This document shows positions 1 to 9,411 of a stretch of DNA of 64,000 nucleotides, one piece after another. The DNA is taken from contig NZ_JAQUVZ010000002.1 in NCBI RefSeq assembly GCF_028693135.1, positions 124,001-188,000 of the forward strand. The letters run 5' to 3'. The stretch's first letter is position 1, and the number at the start of each line of letters is the position of its first letter. This DNA comes from Methanosarcina sp. (GTDB lineage: Archaea > Halobacteriota > Methanosarcinia > Methanosarcinales > Methanosarcinaceae). The position numbers were made by a program, and so were the translations under genes. The notes beneath the pieces were generated by a model. The model was not told the origin of the DNA. It saw only the letters and a list, made by a program, of their open reading frames with translations, and did no database searches.

Positions 1-1213
1 AGGTCAGGACCAGGAACTCGGCAATAAAACCTGTCAACCCCGGAAGGCCAAGAGATGCCATAAACCCGACCATCATAACCACAGTGAGCATTGGCATCTT
101 CTTTGCAAGCCCACCGAGATTGTTAATGATTCTGGTGCCTGTGCCGGTCTGGATTGCGCCGGCGGACATGAACAGGATGCTCATGATAAGCCCGTGGGAA
201 AACTGCTGGAACATTGCGCCTGCAACCGAAAGGGTAACAAGGCCGGCTGCCCCCAGGGTAACATATCCCATATGGCTCAAACTGGAGTAAGCGATCATGC
301 GCTTGAGGTCTTTTTGCCGCAGAGCCAGAAGAGCCCCATAAAGTATGCTGACAGAGCCAAGCAGGCCCAGCATCATGATCATCAGATGGGGGTTCCCGGT
401 GTTAGGGAGCATCGGGAGTGAGATCCTGAAAAGCCCGTACCCTCCGATTTTGAGCAGGATAAAGAGTACACTGCCTGCAGTAGGAGCCTCGGAATATGCA
501 TCCGGAAGCCACGAGTGGAAGGGGAAAGTCGGCATCTTTGCCAGGAACCCGAAGAGGATTGCAAGGAATATTCCATCTTTCATCAGGCCGGATTCGAAGA
601 ACTGGAACTGTGTGACCAGTTCTCTGATGTCAAATGTAGCAACGCCGGTCTGATTCAGGGCTGCGTAGAAGAGCCCGAAGATCCCGAGCAGCATCACGAG
701 AGATGCAACATGCGTGTAGATAAAGAACTTGTAGGACGCATGAGCCCGCTTTTCTCCACCCCAGATATTTACGATGAAGAAGAGAGGGACAAGAGTCAGC
801 TCCCAGAATATATAGAAGACAACAAAGTCAAGGGATACAAAAACCCCTATGACTGCGGCCTGCATGGTAAGGATCAGCCCGTAAAACCTGTTTGGGGCTT
901 CCCTGTCCTCTTTCCAGCTGAAGAGGATCAGAAGTGGGATAACAATCGTATTCAGGAGGATAAGGGGCATGGAAATGCCGTCAATTCCAACTGAATAGTT
1001 GACCCCGAGGAAGGGGATCCACTTCACAGATTCATAGAACTGCATTGCAGCAGTACTGCTATCAAAGTTCAAATAGGCGTAAAGGGTAAGGCCCAGAGTC
1101 ACAAGAGACCCTAGAAAGCCCAATCCTGCAGCCTGGTCTTTTGTTTTTGTGAAAAAGGTCACGACTGCGAAAATCAGCGGCACCAGAATCAACAATGATG
1201 CGACCGGCAGCAT
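1..1213 (-). CDS. fpoM: F420H2 dehydrogenase subunit FpoM (3' part cut by window edge)
   Basis: Antiporter-like membrane subunit of the F420H2:methanophenazine oxidoreductase, homologous to NuoM/ND4; it forms one of the proton channels in the membrane arm. About 404 codons are inside the window, starting at the ATG whose first base is also the last base of the fpoL stop codon. The visible translation is almost all membrane helices. It has the typical NuoM stretches WELTLVPLFF, FPFHSWLPDAYSEAPTAGS and AYSSLSHMGYV, and the window ends just after GLTGFIAEFLVLT. The family is about 500 residues, so roughly 90 residues plus fpoN and fpoO would lie to the left. The several plus-strand open frames across this stretch are shadows of fpoM. 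Confidence 0.95.
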   Translation of the reverse strand, partial: MLPVASLLILVPLIFAVVTFFTKTKDQAAGLGFLGSLVTLGLTLYAYLNFDSSTAAMQFYESVKWIPFLGVNYSVGIDGISMPLILLNTIVIPLLILFSWKEDREAPNRFYGLILTMQAAVIGVFVSLDFVVFYIFWELTLVPLFFIVNIWGGEKRAHASYKFFIYTHVASLVMLLGIFGLFYAALNQTGVATFDIRELVTQFQFFESGLMKDGIFLAILFGFLAKMPTFPFHSWLPDAYSEAPTAGSVLFILLKIGGYGLFRISLPMLPNTGNPHLMIMMLGLLGSVSILYGALLALRQKDLKRMIAYSSLSHMGYVTLGAAGLVTLSVAGAMFQQFSHGLIMSILFMSAGAIQTGTGTRIINNLGGLAKKMPMLTVVMMVGFMASLGLPGLTGFIAEFLVLT

Positions 1214-3231
1214 CAGAGTACCTCCATCATTAATTTAATTAATATAATTAGCAGGCTCACACCTACAATTATGACAGTTGCATAGGTCTGGACAACCCCT
1301 GTCTGGATCTTCCTGAGTTCTTCGCCTGCACCAACTGTGATAATTCCGATTCCTTCCACAATGCTGTCAACGATCACATCAACTACCTGCGTGAGGAAAG
1401 CAATAACTCCGTAAACTATTCCGATAGAGAAAAACTCGGTATAGATTTCGTGCTGGTAGTAACGCTTGTAGAGCAGTTTGTAAATAGGATTCTTCATGGA
1501 AGCAAGCGGCCCGAGTTTCACTGCTCTGAGGTAATAGATCACGAAAGCAATTGCAAAGCCCGCAAGGGCGACTATTAACGGGAGCCATAGAATAAAGAAA
1601 GGCTCGGGACCGGCTGCCTCTACAAGTTCGTTTCCACCTATGTTGGCAAGGCTTCCTATGTCAAGGCTCACGAAACTGTTGGTAAAGGTCTCTTCAAGGA
1701 ATTTCATGAATCCTGTATGGGTCAGCGCTCCGAAAACAAGGGCAAGGAATGCCAGAATGGAGAGGGGTATGGTCATAATTGCAGAGGACTCATGCCCGTG
1801 ATAATCGCTTCTCGGCTTCCCTGTAAAGGTCATGAAGATAAGCCTGAAGATGTAGAGGGATGTCAGGAAGGCGGCTGCAATTGAGAATATGTACGGGATC
1901 CAGTTGTTGCTGTGTTCTCCGAAGAGGTATGCAGCTTCAATAATTGCATCCTTTGAAATGAAGCCGCTTGTCCCTATTGAGGTCCCAGGGATACCGAAAC
2001 CTGCCAGGGCCAGAGCTGCAATAGTCATAGTGGCAGCAGTAATTGGCATTACCTTTCCTACGCCTCCGAGTTCCCTCATATCCTGGGTGCCGACTGCATG
2101 GATTACACTGCCTGCACAGAGGAAAAGGAGAGCCTTGAAGAAAGCATGGTTAATCAGGTGGAAAAGGGAAATCCCAACTGCTTCAAGCCCTATTGCCGAA
2201 CCGAGACCCAGACCCAGCATCATGTATCCGAGCTGGCTGATGGTTGAGAACGCAAGCACACGCTTGAGATCGTTCATTACAATGCCCATTGTGCCTGCAA
2301 AGAGAGCAGTAAAGCCTCCGAAGTAAGCGACTACCATAAGGGAGTCAGGGGCTGCAATAAACATCGGGAAGGTCCTTGCGACCAGGTAAACACCGGCAGT
2401 AACCATTGTTGCTGCATGGATGAGAGCTGAGACGGTTGTTGGACCTTCCATTGCGTCAGGCAGCCACACATGTAGCGGGAACTGCCCGGACTTTCCTACT
2501 GCTCCTCCGAAGAAAAGCAGGGTGATAATAGTAAGGTGGCTTATTTCAAAGCCGAAGACATTTAACTGCAGAGCAGAAAGCTGGGGGATATAACTGAAGA
2601 TTTCGTCAAAACGAAGCAGGTATACTCCTTCCTGGAATCCGCCTGCAACCTTAAGAAGATCGGAAGTGAGCACGATAATTCCTGTAAGGAACATTACGTC
2701 TCCGATCCTGGTTGTGAGGAAAGCTTTCTTGGCTGCGGCTGCAGCTGAGGGTTTTTCGAACCAGAAACCGATCAGGAGATAAGAACAAAGCCCGACAAGT
2801 TCCCAGGAAACAAAGAACTGCAGAATATTGTCCGAGAGGACCAGAGAAAGCATTGCCGCGGTGAAAAGTGCGGTTTCTGCAAAATACCTGGCCTTCCCGG
2901 TATCATGAGACATGTAGCTAACTGCGTAGATGTGGATCAGCAGGCTCACGAAGGAAACCATTGACAGCATGACTGCAGCCAGAGGGTCAATTAACACTCC
3001 GAGATTGAGCACTGCAAACCAGGAATAGGACTGGCTTACGACCTCTTCGGGATTTGCCAGCAGCCCAAGAGTAATCGCAAAAGAGATTACAAAGGAGGCG
3101 GCAATGGCAAGGATGGGGACGATTGCCCCTCCTGATGGCATTTTCCTGCCAAAGAAGAAGGTGATCGCAAAAGCCAGTGCCGGAAGCAGGGGGATCAAAA
3201 ATGCAAATTCTTCCAGAGCCGTTTTTACCAC
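1213..3231 (-). CDS. fpoL: F420H2 dehydrogenase subunit FpoL
   Basis: Membrane subunit of the Fpo complex homologous to NuoL/ND5, the distal proton-pumping antiporter module. The 672-residue product is close to the family length. It contains the ND5 signatures [15 protein letters not shown] and [20 protein letters not shown], followed by [18 protein letters not shown]. The C-terminal third ends in a hydrophobic helix, as expected for the lateral helix and anchor of NuoL. The start overlaps the end of fpoK by 7 bases and the stop overlaps the fpoM start by one base, so it is translated within one long operon. No missing segment or frameshift is seen. Confidence 0.97.
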   Translation of the reverse strand: MVKTALEEFAFLIPLLPALAFAITFFFGRKMPSGGAIVPILAIAASFVISFAITLGLLANPEEVVSQSYSWFAVLNLGVLIDPLAAVMLSMVSFVSLLIHIYAVSYMSHDTGKARYFAETALFTAAMLSLVLSDNILQFFVSWELVGLCSYLLIGFWFEKPSAAAAAKKAFLTTRIGDVMFLTGIIVLTSDLLKVAGGFQEGVYLLRFDEIFSYIPQLSALQLNVFGFEISHLTIITLLFFGGAVGKSGQFPLHVWLPDAMEGPTTVSALIHAATMVTAGVYLVARTFPMFIAAPDSLMVVAYFGGFTALFAGTMGIVMNDLKRVLAFSTISQLGYMMLGLGLGSAIGLEAVGISLFHLINHAFFKALLFLCAGSVIHAVGTQDMRELGGVGKVMPITAATMTIAALALAGFGIPGTSIGTSGFISKDAIIEAAYLFGEHSNNWIPYIFSIAAAFLTSLYIFRLIFMTFTGKPRSDYHGHESSAIMTIPLSILAFLALVFGALTHTGFMKFLEETFTNSFVSLDIGSLANIGGNELVEAAGPEPFFILWLPLIVALAGFAIAFVIYYLRAVKLGPLASMKNPIYKLLYKRYYQHEIYTEFFSIGIVYGVIAFLTQVVDVIVDSIVEGIGIITVGAGEELRKIQTGVVQTYATVIIVGVSLLIILIKLMMEVL

Positions 3232-3533
3232 CTCAGGATGTTAAGCTCATCAAGGTTAATTTTGTCGTGCATTCTGTAGATTGCCATGAAAATTGCAAAC
3301 CCGACTGCTGCTTCAGCAGCTGCAAGGGCAATCGAGAAAATGGCAAAAACCTGCCCGTTCAGGGTGTCCGTATAGCTTGAAAAAGCCACAAGGTTCAGGT
3401 TTGCGGAGTTCAGCATGAGCTCGATACACATGATCATCCTGATACCGCTTTTATGGGTCATTACGCCATAAAGCCCGATTGAAAAGAGCAGGGCTGCAAG
3501 GCCGAGATAAAACGTTAATGGAATAGCAGTCAT
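3225..3533 (-). CDS. fpoK: F420H2 dehydrogenase subunit FpoK
   Basis: NuoK/ND4L homologue of the Fpo membrane arm, 102 residues and three predicted membrane helices. Two membrane-buried glutamates expected for proton transfer are present, one in [15 protein letters not shown] (Glu38) and one in [12 protein letters not shown]. The start overlaps the end of the preceding fpoJ fragment by 4 bases (ATGA-type junction) and its end overlaps fpoL, so translational coupling is likely. Length and order match NuoK in complex I operons. Confidence 0.96.
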   Translation of the reverse strand: MTAIPLTFYLGLAALLFSIGLYGVMTHKSGIRMIMCIELMLNSANLNLVAFSSYTDTLNGQVFAIFSIALAAAEAAVGFAIFMAIYRMHDKINLDELNILRW

Positions 3534-3790
3534 CTGTTGCCCTCTCCTTTTGCCATGTAAATTGCTCCTATAAGGGATGCGAGCAGGACAATTGATAGGA
3601 CCTCGAAAGGCACCACGTACTGGGTGAAGATCAACATACCTATGCCCTCAATATTGCTCGGGTCAGCCAGGTTCTCAGGGAGTTCTGAAACCGTATTCCA
3701 GGAAGTCCCAAAAATCCCTGTAACAACAACAGCAACAAAGAGCAGGGCTACGAGAAGAGCCGGGAGTCTGTTAATTCGCACCGGACCCAC
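3530..3790 (-). CDS. fpoJ: FpoJ, C-terminal half (second fpoJ gene)
   Basis: NuoJ is split into two genes in Methanosarcina fpo operons. This 86-residue protein corresponds to the C-terminal half. It has two strong hydrophobic segments, [20 protein letters not shown] near the N-terminus and [18 protein letters not shown] near the C-terminus, the latter resembling the last helix of NuoJ. It overlaps the first fpoJ gene by 20 bases in another frame, so the split is a real two-gene arrangement or an old frameshift now fixed. The double-J arrangement is established for this genus. Confidence 0.9.
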   Translation of the reverse strand: MGPVRINRLPALLVALLFVAVVVTGIFGTSWNTVSELPENLADPSNIEGIGMLIFTQYVVPFEVLSIVLLASLIGAIYMAKGEGNR

Positions 3791-4061
3791 CCCCCAGTTC
3801 GCGCTTTGTCAGCATAACTGCAAAGAGGATCAGTACTCCGATTGCCCCGATATAGACCAGCACCTGGACGACTCCCAGGAACTGAGCGTTTAAGAGGATG
3901 TAGAGAGCTGCAACGCCGAACATGCACATGATCAGGGAAAGCCCGGCTCTTACAACGTCCTTTGCAATAACTACAAAGATTGCAAAGAAGACTGTGACAA
4001 CCGCAAGGAGTCCGAAGACAGCTATTTCCAGAGCTGCTCCAATAGTTTCAATTCCGATCAT
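3771..4061 (-). CDS. fpoJ: FpoJ, N-terminal half (first fpoJ gene)
   Basis: N-terminal half of the NuoJ/ND6-like subunit, 96 residues with three hydrophobic helices. The segment VQVLVYIGAIGVLILFAVML is the conserved NuoJ/ND6 helix 3 with its pi-bulge region, which moves during the coupling cycle in complex I. The start overlaps the fpoI stop by 4 bases. The C-terminus ends in a glycine-rich tail where the second fpoJ begins in a different frame. Confidence 0.93.
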   Translation of the reverse strand: MIGIETIGAALEIAVFGLLAVVTVFFAIFVVIAKDVVRAGLSLIMCMFGVAALYILLNAQFLGVVQVLVYIGAIGVLILFAVMLTKRELGGGSGAN

Positions 4062-4468
4062 TTTTCATCACCTTCATCGATATCTACTTCCCTTGCAAGT
4101 TTGTCAGGAGTCATGAGCATGTCTTTATGAGCCCATTTAACCACGCCTCTGGTGTATTCTTTTCCGCTTGAAAGAGCACCTTTGGGGCACTGGTCAATGC
4201 AGAGCCCGCAGAAGAGGCAGTGGCCTATATCGATTTCTGGGAACCACCTCTGTTTGCTGCTTCCGGGAGCAATCGGGGCTTTAATGATCTTAATCGTGCT
4301 GTTAGGGCAGGTGTTGGCACAGATCCCACAGCCTATGCATTTGCTTTTGTCGAGGATCTGAAGCCCTCTGAACCTGTCGGAAAGCGGGGTTTCCACTTCC
4401 GGGCACAGCCTGGTCACGCGTTTTTTAGGGATGTTTTTAAGCGCATATCTGATGTTTTTAAGAACCAT
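4058..4468 (-). CDS. fpoI: F420H2 dehydrogenase iron-sulfur subunit FpoI
   Basis: Peripheral electron-transfer subunit homologous to NuoI with two 4Fe-4S clusters. The motifs are CIGCGICANTCP and CLFCGLCIDQCP, each providing three Cys to one cluster and one to the other. An upstream in-frame ATG at 4513 exists but would overlap fpoH by 41 bases. The ATG at 4468, four bases after the fpoH stop and beginning MVLKNIRYAL, gives a more usual product of 136 residues, so I chose it. It passes electrons to the N2-type cluster of FpoB. Confidence 0.93.
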   Translation of the reverse strand: MVLKNIRYALKNIPKKRVTRLCPEVETPLSDRFRGLQILDKSKCIGCGICANTCPNSTIKIIKAPIAPGSSKQRWFPEIDIGHCLFCGLCIDQCPKGALSSGKEYTRGVVKWAHKDMLMTPDKLAREVDIDEGDEK

Positions 4469-4472
4469 ACTT

Positions 4473-5519
4473 TTAAGCCCCCAGATAGAGCCCAAGGCCC
4501 ACTGCCCAGACAAGGTTCAAAAGAGATAGGGGCAAAAGTTTCTTCCAGCTCAGGTCTACAACCTGGTCGATCCTGAACCTTGGGACAGCCCATCTCATTC
4601 CGATGATCGTCATCAGCACAAGCACGGTTTTAAGAAGCAAGAAACCTGTGGGGACAATAAAGCCAAGCACCGGGTTGTTTGAGACAAAAACCGGCACGTT
4701 CCAGCCACCAAGGAAAAGGAGTGCAACAAGGAAGGAACCAAGGATCATGTGGATATACTCGGCAAAGAAACCGAGACCGAAACGCATTCCACTGTATTCG
4801 GTAATCCATCCTGCGACCAGTTCTTCTTCAGACTCATTCTGGTCGAAAGGAAGCCTCCCCATATCAGCCATAAGTGCAATAAAGAAGACAATGAATCCAA
4901 TAGGCTGCATGAATATGTTCCAGTGAAGCCCCTGGGCGCTGGCAATTTCCACTATATTCAGGGAACCTGTCATTATGCCAACACTGACAACAGTGATCCC
5001 GAGGGGCACTTCATACCCGACCATCCGGGCAAAGTTCCTGAAAGCTCCAAGAAGAGAATACTTGTTGTTAGAACCGTAGGCAATCATAAAAATTCCGAAA
5101 ATAGTAAGCGCAGACATTGCCTCGATATAAAGAACACTGATATCCATCTCGGTTACAGCCAGAGGGTACTCGACCCCGTTGATGAAGACTGCACCTACAG
5201 GAATTGCGACAAGCATCAGGAAAACCGAGCTCATCATAAAGATCGTAGCGTTGTCAAAGAGCATGCGATCAGCATTCTTCGGCCTCAGGTCTTCTTTCGT
5301 AAAAAGCTTAATAGCGTCAGCCACCAGCTGCAGAAGCCCGAACTTGCCTACCCTTGAAGGCCCGTACCTGAACTGGATGGCGGCTGAGAGTTTACGCTCA
5401 ATCCAGACCGCACCCATTGCTCCAAGGAAGATGACCCCTACAAGAGACAGGCCCACAAGTCCGCGGATCCAGGGGATAAAGGGAATTATTAATTCAGGGA
5501 TTTCTATCATTATACTCAC
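4473..5519 (-). CDS. fpoH: F420H2 dehydrogenase subunit FpoH
   Basis: NuoH/ND1 homologue, 348 residues and about eight membrane helices. It joins the peripheral arm to the membrane arm and forms the lipid-side cavity where methanophenazine is reduced. Family hallmarks are visible: GAVWIERKLSAAIQFRYGPSRVG in the first cytoplasmic loop (reported only by position, residues about 35-57) and DQNESEEELVAGWITEYSG, the acidic E-channel loop. The start overlaps the fpoD stop by 4 bases (ATGA). Length matches the family. Confidence 0.97.
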   Translation of the reverse strand: MSIMIEIPELIIPFIPWIRGLVGLSLVGVIFLGAMGAVWIERKLSAAIQFRYGPSRVGKFGLLQLVADAIKLFTKEDLRPKNADRMLFDNATIFMMSSVFLMLVAIPVGAVFINGVEYPLAVTEMDISVLYIEAMSALTIFGIFMIAYGSNNKYSLLGAFRNFARMVGYEVPLGITVVSVGIMTGSLNIVEIASAQGLHWNIFMQPIGFIVFFIALMADMGRLPFDQNESEEELVAGWITEYSGMRFGLGFFAEYIHMILGSFLVALLFLGGWNVPVFVSNNPVLGFIVPTGFLLLKTVLVLMTIIGMRWAVPRFRIDQVVDLSWKKLLPLSLLNLVWAVGLGLYLGA

Positions 5520-6640
5520 CTGTCCGCTTCACTGGTGCAGCCGTCCATACTGCCTGAAATCGCTGCAACATCTGCAACTGTCGTGCCTATAATGAGAGGG
5601 GGCAGGGCCTGAAGAGTCGGGAAGTAGGGTCCTCTGACTTTTACCCTGTAAGGTTTGTCAGTGCCATCGGAGATCATGTACATTCCCATCTCCCCTCTTG
5701 GGTCTTCGACCCTGTGGAATACCTCACCTGCAGGAACTCTCATTACAGGAGTCCTTCTACCGTAAGGGGTTCCTTCGGGAAATAGAGGTCCGTTCGGGAT
5801 CTGGTCAAAGCACTGTTCGAGGATGTAGATACTTTCCCGCATCTCGTTAAGCCTGACCTGCACCCTCGCAGCACAGTCTCCTGCAGTTTCCGTGCAGACC
5901 TTAAAGTCCAGGTCTTTATACACAAGGTAGGGCTCGTTCTTCCGGATATCGAAGGGAACACCCGTTGCCCGCAGAGCAGGCCCGGAAACCCCGAGGCTCT
6001 TTGCAACGTCTGCAGTCAGGATTCCGACTCCTGCGGTCCGTTCCCTGTAAATTCGGTCCGACTGGAACATTTCCTCGTAATCGCTAATAACTTTCTTGAG
6101 GTTGTTCAGGACCGGGAGAGTTTTTTCCTTAAACCCGGCTGGCAGGTCGTCGCGCACCCCTCCGAACCTCAGGTAGCTGTGGGTAACCCTTGCCCCTGTG
6201 ACCATATCGATAAGGCCGACAATTTCTTCCCTTTCCTTAATAGTATACATGAACATGGACACGAAGCCGATGAACTCCCCGAACTCTCCCAGACCTAGCA
6301 GGTGGCTCTGGAGCCTGGAGAGTTCTTCTAAAATAACCCTGATATACTGAGACCTCGCAGGGGGTTCGATGCCTAACAGCTTTTCGGCGCAGCCAACAAA
6401 ACATTCTTCGTTTGTCAGGGCTACAAGGTAACAGATCCTGTCAACTATCGTGATTCCCTGAAGGTAAGTCTTGTTCTCCAGGATCTTTTCAATGCCTTTG
6501 TGGATATAACCCAGTTCCACTTCAGCATCCATCACAGTTTCCCCTTTCAACCTCAGGTTTAACCTGAAAGGTCCGGGCTGCATGGGATGCTGGGGGCCCA
6601 GGTGTATGATCATTTCATTTGATTCAAGCATTTCTTCCAT
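5516..6640 (-). CDS. fpoD: F420H2 dehydrogenase subunit FpoD
   Basis: NuoD/49-kDa homologue, 374 residues, soluble. It lines the quinone-type binding pocket next to FpoB and descends from the large subunit of NiFe hydrogenases. The N-terminal HLGPQHPMQPGPFRL and the GYIHKGIEKILENKTY segment are diagnostic. The C-terminal region contains DRAGVG-type residues and ends ADVAAISGSMDGCTSEADR, as in complex I where the NiFe Cys pairs are lost. A start 11 bases after the fpoC stop keeps it in the operon. Confidence 0.97.
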   Translation of the reverse strand: MEEMLESNEMIIHLGPQHPMQPGPFRLNLRLKGETVMDAEVELGYIHKGIEKILENKTYLQGITIVDRICYLVALTNEECFVGCAEKLLGIEPPARSQYIRVILEELSRLQSHLLGLGEFGEFIGFVSMFMYTIKEREEIVGLIDMVTGARVTHSYLRFGGVRDDLPAGFKEKTLPVLNNLKKVISDYEEMFQSDRIYRERTAGVGILTADVAKSLGVSGPALRATGVPFDIRKNEPYLVYKDLDFKVCTETAGDCAARVQVRLNEMRESIYILEQCFDQIPNGPLFPEGTPYGRRTPVMRVPAGEVFHRVEDPRGEMGMYMISDGTDKPYRVKVRGPYFPTLQALPPLIIGTTVADVAAISGSMDGCTSEADR

Positions 6641-6650
6641 TTTTCACCCC

Positions 6651-7127
6651 TCACACCAGGTTTCTTGCGGTCTTGTTCGGGAAACCCTCGTAGTCTTTTC
6701 GAAGAGGCCACTCCCCCAGCATTTCTTCAGGAAGCACCAGAGGTTTCAGATTCGGGTGGTTTTTAAACACAATCCCGTAGAGTTCGTAGGTCTCTCTTTC
6801 ATACCAGTTTGCATTCCAGTATACCGGTACAATAGACTCTATTTCCGGAGAATCCCTGGGCAACCTTGCTTTCAGTGTCAGAACTACAGCATGGTCATAT
6901 GAAGCTATATGATACACCGCTTCCAGCTCGTTCCTCTGAGGATAGTCCACTCCGCAAACGGAACAGAGGTGGTCGAACTGAAGGGAGTCTTTAAGGTACT
7001 GGCAGACCTCTTTTGCTTTATCCTTATCCACATATGCCTGGATACGGATCGGGGATTCAATCCCGGCTTCGGAAATTGCCTCCGGAAATTTGCCGGTTAA
7101 TGATTCTATAATTGTTCTGGCATCCAT
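6651..7127 (-). CDS. fpoC: F420H2 dehydrogenase subunit FpoC
   Basis: NuoC/30-kDa homologue, 158 residues. The family signature ERETYELYGIVFKNHPNLKPL followed by PLRKDYEGFP is present near the C-terminus (residues about 110-150). It is a structural peripheral-arm subunit that packs against FpoD. It is separate from fpoD here, not fused as in some bacteria. The gap to fpoB is about 30 bases with an AGGG-type ribosome site upstream of the ATG. Confidence 0.96.
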   Translation of the reverse strand: MDARTIIESLTGKFPEAISEAGIESPIRIQAYVDKDKAKEVCQYLKDSLQFDHLCSVCGVDYPQRNELEAVYHIASYDHAVVLTLKARLPRDSPEIESIVPVYWNANWYERETYELYGIVFKNHPNLKPLVLPEEMLGEWPLRKDYEGFPNKTARNLV

Positions 7128-7157
7128 TGTATTCCCTCAAATAAGCCTGATATCTCC

Positions 7158-7709
7158 TCAGTAGTCCGTTCCCCGGTCTTTTTTGGCTGTTATCTTTTCC
7201 TGCAGTTCCACAAACCCCTGGATCAGGGCTTCGGGCCTGGGGGGACATCCGGGAATGAAGACATCGATAGGAAAGACCTCATCGATATTCTGCACCGTGC
7301 TGTAGGACTCATAGAAGGGACCGCCGCTGATCGAACAGTCTCCCATAGCGAGAACCCATTTCGGAGCAGGCATCTGTTCCCATAGCCTCTTCAGGGCTGG
7401 CAGGTATTTTTTTGTCACATAACCACTGATGATCATGACATCCGCATGCCTTGGGGAGTTTCGGGGAATGATCCCGAAGCGGTCAGTATCATAGTGGGCA
7501 CAGCCCGTAGCGATCATTTCCACGCCGCAGCAGCCCATTGGCTGGGTCATGAACCAGAGCGAGTTTTTCCGCCCCCAGTTGATAAGATCCTGAGCCTTGG
7601 TTTTCTTAAGGAAATTGTGGATTGCACTGGTGGTTGTTGTGATAACGCCGGGGATTTCTTCCGGAGTTTCTGTTGAGTAATTCGTTTTTTTCTCCTTCAC
7701 TTCACCCAT
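7158..7709 (-). CDS. fpoB: F420H2 dehydrogenase subunit FpoB
   Basis: NuoB/PSST homologue, 183 residues, carrying the terminal 4Fe-4S cluster (N2) that reduces methanophenazine. Four cluster cysteines are visible: the adjacent pair Cys60-Cys61 in MGCCGVEM, Cys125 in GDCSISGG and Cys155 in PGCPPRPEA. The start overlaps the end of fpoA by 13 bases. The N-terminal 30 residues are Thr/Glu-rich and poorly conserved in the family. Confidence 0.97.
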   Translation of the reverse strand: MGEVKEKKTNYSTETPEEIPGVITTTTSAIHNFLKKTKAQDLINWGRKNSLWFMTQPMGCCGVEMIATGCAHYDTDRFGIIPRNSPRHADVMIISGYVTKKYLPALKRLWEQMPAPKWVLAMGDCSISGGPFYESYSTVQNIDEVFPIDVFIPGCPPRPEALIQGFVELQEKITAKKDRGTDY

Positions 7710-8071
7710 GTAAGGGCCTCCTTCTTCCAGAGGTAAACATATCCGAAGAGCAGTATGAAGATAAATGCAAACATCTCAATTACTGCAATTGAGGTAATTC
7801 CATGCCCCTTATAGACTGTAGCCCAGGGGTAAAGGAAAAGCACTTCAATATCAAAGAGAACAAAAGCAATCGCATAGAGATAATACTCAACATTGAACTG
7901 GATCCTGGCAGTTCCTATAGGAACAGAACCCGATTCGTATGTCGTGTATTTGCTGGCTGCCTTGCTCCTCGGACTCAGTTGCTTTACGATGAACATTGTC
8001 ATGGGAGGCATAACCAGTCCCACGGCAAGAAATATTGCAACCGGTATATAATTATCAATTATTCCAGACAT
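7697..8071 (-). CDS. fpoA: F420H2 dehydrogenase subunit FpoA, first gene of the operon seen here
   Basis: NuoA/ND3 homologue, 124 residues with three membrane helices. The conserved AFVLFDIEVLFLYPWA segment (residues about 70-85), with its acidic residues in the membrane, identifies it. The start ATG at 8071 has an AGGTGA ribosome-binding site about 5 bases upstream. No further minus-strand gene of plausible quality precedes it, so transcription probably begins in the AT-rich region upstream. An fpoP gene, which some Methanosarcina place first, is not recognisable here. Confidence 0.96.
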   Translation of the reverse strand: MSGIIDNYIPVAIFLAVGLVMPPMTMFIVKQLSPRSKAASKYTTYESGSVPIGTARIQFNVEYYLYAIAFVLFDIEVLFLYPWATVYKGHGITSIAVIEMFAFIFILLFGYVYLWKKEALTWVK

Positions 8072-9249
8072 TGTATCACCTATCAGAGTGCAGCAATCTG
8101 AAACTGCAGCGTCGCATGATCCTGATTTTATGTTTTTTAAGATAAGCAGACAAAAAACTGCATCCGGATTCCCCGGTTCTTTAGAAAAACCACTATGGCC
8201 CGAACACAGGTCCTGTAAAGAATGCCTGTACCCGGGTACCTCTCTTCCTATGAATAGAGCTCTCTGAATACAGACATCTGACTGCCGGGCTCTGAAAAAT
8301 TTACTTTTTCGTTGCCCAGGTTATGCAATAAATTGCCGAAAGTCAGGGAAAAGCCCTTCTTCCGGAGATGTGGATTCAATTACTGTGAAAGTAGTATAAT
8401 TAATAATTAAGATTCCAGGTAGCTATGCTAGTTCTGCAAATGAATCAGGGGTTATTTATAGCTATTTGCTAGATAATTAATATTATATAAATATTAAGTC
8501 TAAATAATTAAAGGTCTGTTTTTAGAATATATATATGTTGAAATAAATTATGGGAAAAGCCTTGACCTGCTTACGAAATTATATATACACCATAAATATG
8601 TTATTATCTTTGAACAGCCAAAAAATCCTGGAAATTGATTTTCTACGATCATAAAGTTTTCTCCGGGAATGGCAAGGAATTATATATATCAATTAATTAT
8701 TTTAGTTCCCATAAAAAACCTTTGAATACAACATAATTAATAATGATGAATCTGAGGGGCAAAGAGCTCTTGAGGCAACCTTTAAAATAAAAATAATAAG
8801 GAACTGAAAGTGCTGAAAATTTCCTGCGTAAGCGCGGAAACGGCAGCACCTCATTTCATTCAAATATGCGGTAAGGGGTATCACATAAAGAATGACTATC
8901 AGATACCTGGCTATAAGAAATATAATTGCTATCAGAAATACATGTGGCAGATCAAAAATATCATAGTAGCTTATAGGCAATGGTGTACTGTTGAAGTTTT
9001 CAGAGAACCCTTGATAATCTATATATTCATGAGGAAACCGGGTATTCCTGTCCATTTGACAGCTTTCTTTGAAGCCATATTATATTCAGAGAGGAATATA
9101 TCAATCATATGCTACCCATTATATATTAAAACCGATGCATTATCATCAGGGAATCCCGTTTTCCCATTGACCTGAGAAAATAATATGAGCGACATGCTAT
9201 ACCAACACATTATAATAAGTCCTTTCACGATAGAAAAGCGGTGGATCGC
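8072..9249. promoter_or_regulatory. Long AT-rich divergent control region between fpoA and the ferredoxin gene
   Basis: About 1.18 kb with no supported gene. The left part (8100-8400) has moderate GC content and may belong to an fpo leader. The middle (8400-8720) is very AT-rich with several TATA-like runs on both strands, such as ATTATATATAC near 8577-8587. The plus-strand ferredoxin has a TATA-like CATTATAATAAG near 9208 and a GGTGGATC ribosome site. Two overlapping open frames of 117 and 121 codons on opposite strands (8702-9175) have no family resemblance. The length suggests a long fpo leader, which cannot be proved from sequence. Confidence 0.5.
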
Positions 9250-9411
9250 ATGAAGATAAACGATAACTGTGTAGGATGCGGCCAGTGCGCTTCTTTTTGC
9301 AAAAAGGGAGCAATAGAAGTAAGGGGAAGAGCGCGGGCTACCGATGCCTGCGTGGAATGTGGGATGTGCGCCCCTTACTGCCCTGTAAAAGCCATCGAGG
9401 TATCAGCATGA
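9250..9411 (+). CDS. Small 2x[4Fe-4S] ferredoxin paired with FAD oxidoreductase
   Basis: A 53-residue ferredoxin too short for ordinary gene finding. It carries CVGCGQCASFCKKGA and CVECGMCAPYCPVKA, two complete four-cysteine motifs, with almost nothing outside them. A GGTG ribosome site precedes the ATG. Its TGA overlaps the ATG of the following FAD enzyme by 4 bases (ATGA), so the two are co-translated and probably work together, the ferredoxin delivering electrons. The layout copies the ferredoxin-GGR pair at 16353-17749. Confidence 0.93.
   Translation: MKINDNCVGCGQCASFCKKGAIEVRGRARATDACVECGMCAPYCPVKAIEVSA

Noticed and set aside
84-994. Four plus-strand and one minus-strand open frames of 64-159 codons
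   Set aside because: All are shadows of the partial fpoM gene on the minus strand, whose translation is unmistakably NuoM-like.
8702-9175. Overlapping frames of 117 (minus) and 121 (plus) codons
   Set aside because: They lie on opposite strands over the same DNA, lack ribosome sites and show no family pattern; the region is AT-rich intergenic DNA.
9276-9407. Upstream extension of the CrtI-like gene
   Set aside because: This part overlaps the ferredoxin in another frame; the ferredoxin cysteine motifs and the 4-base overlap favour the start at 9408.
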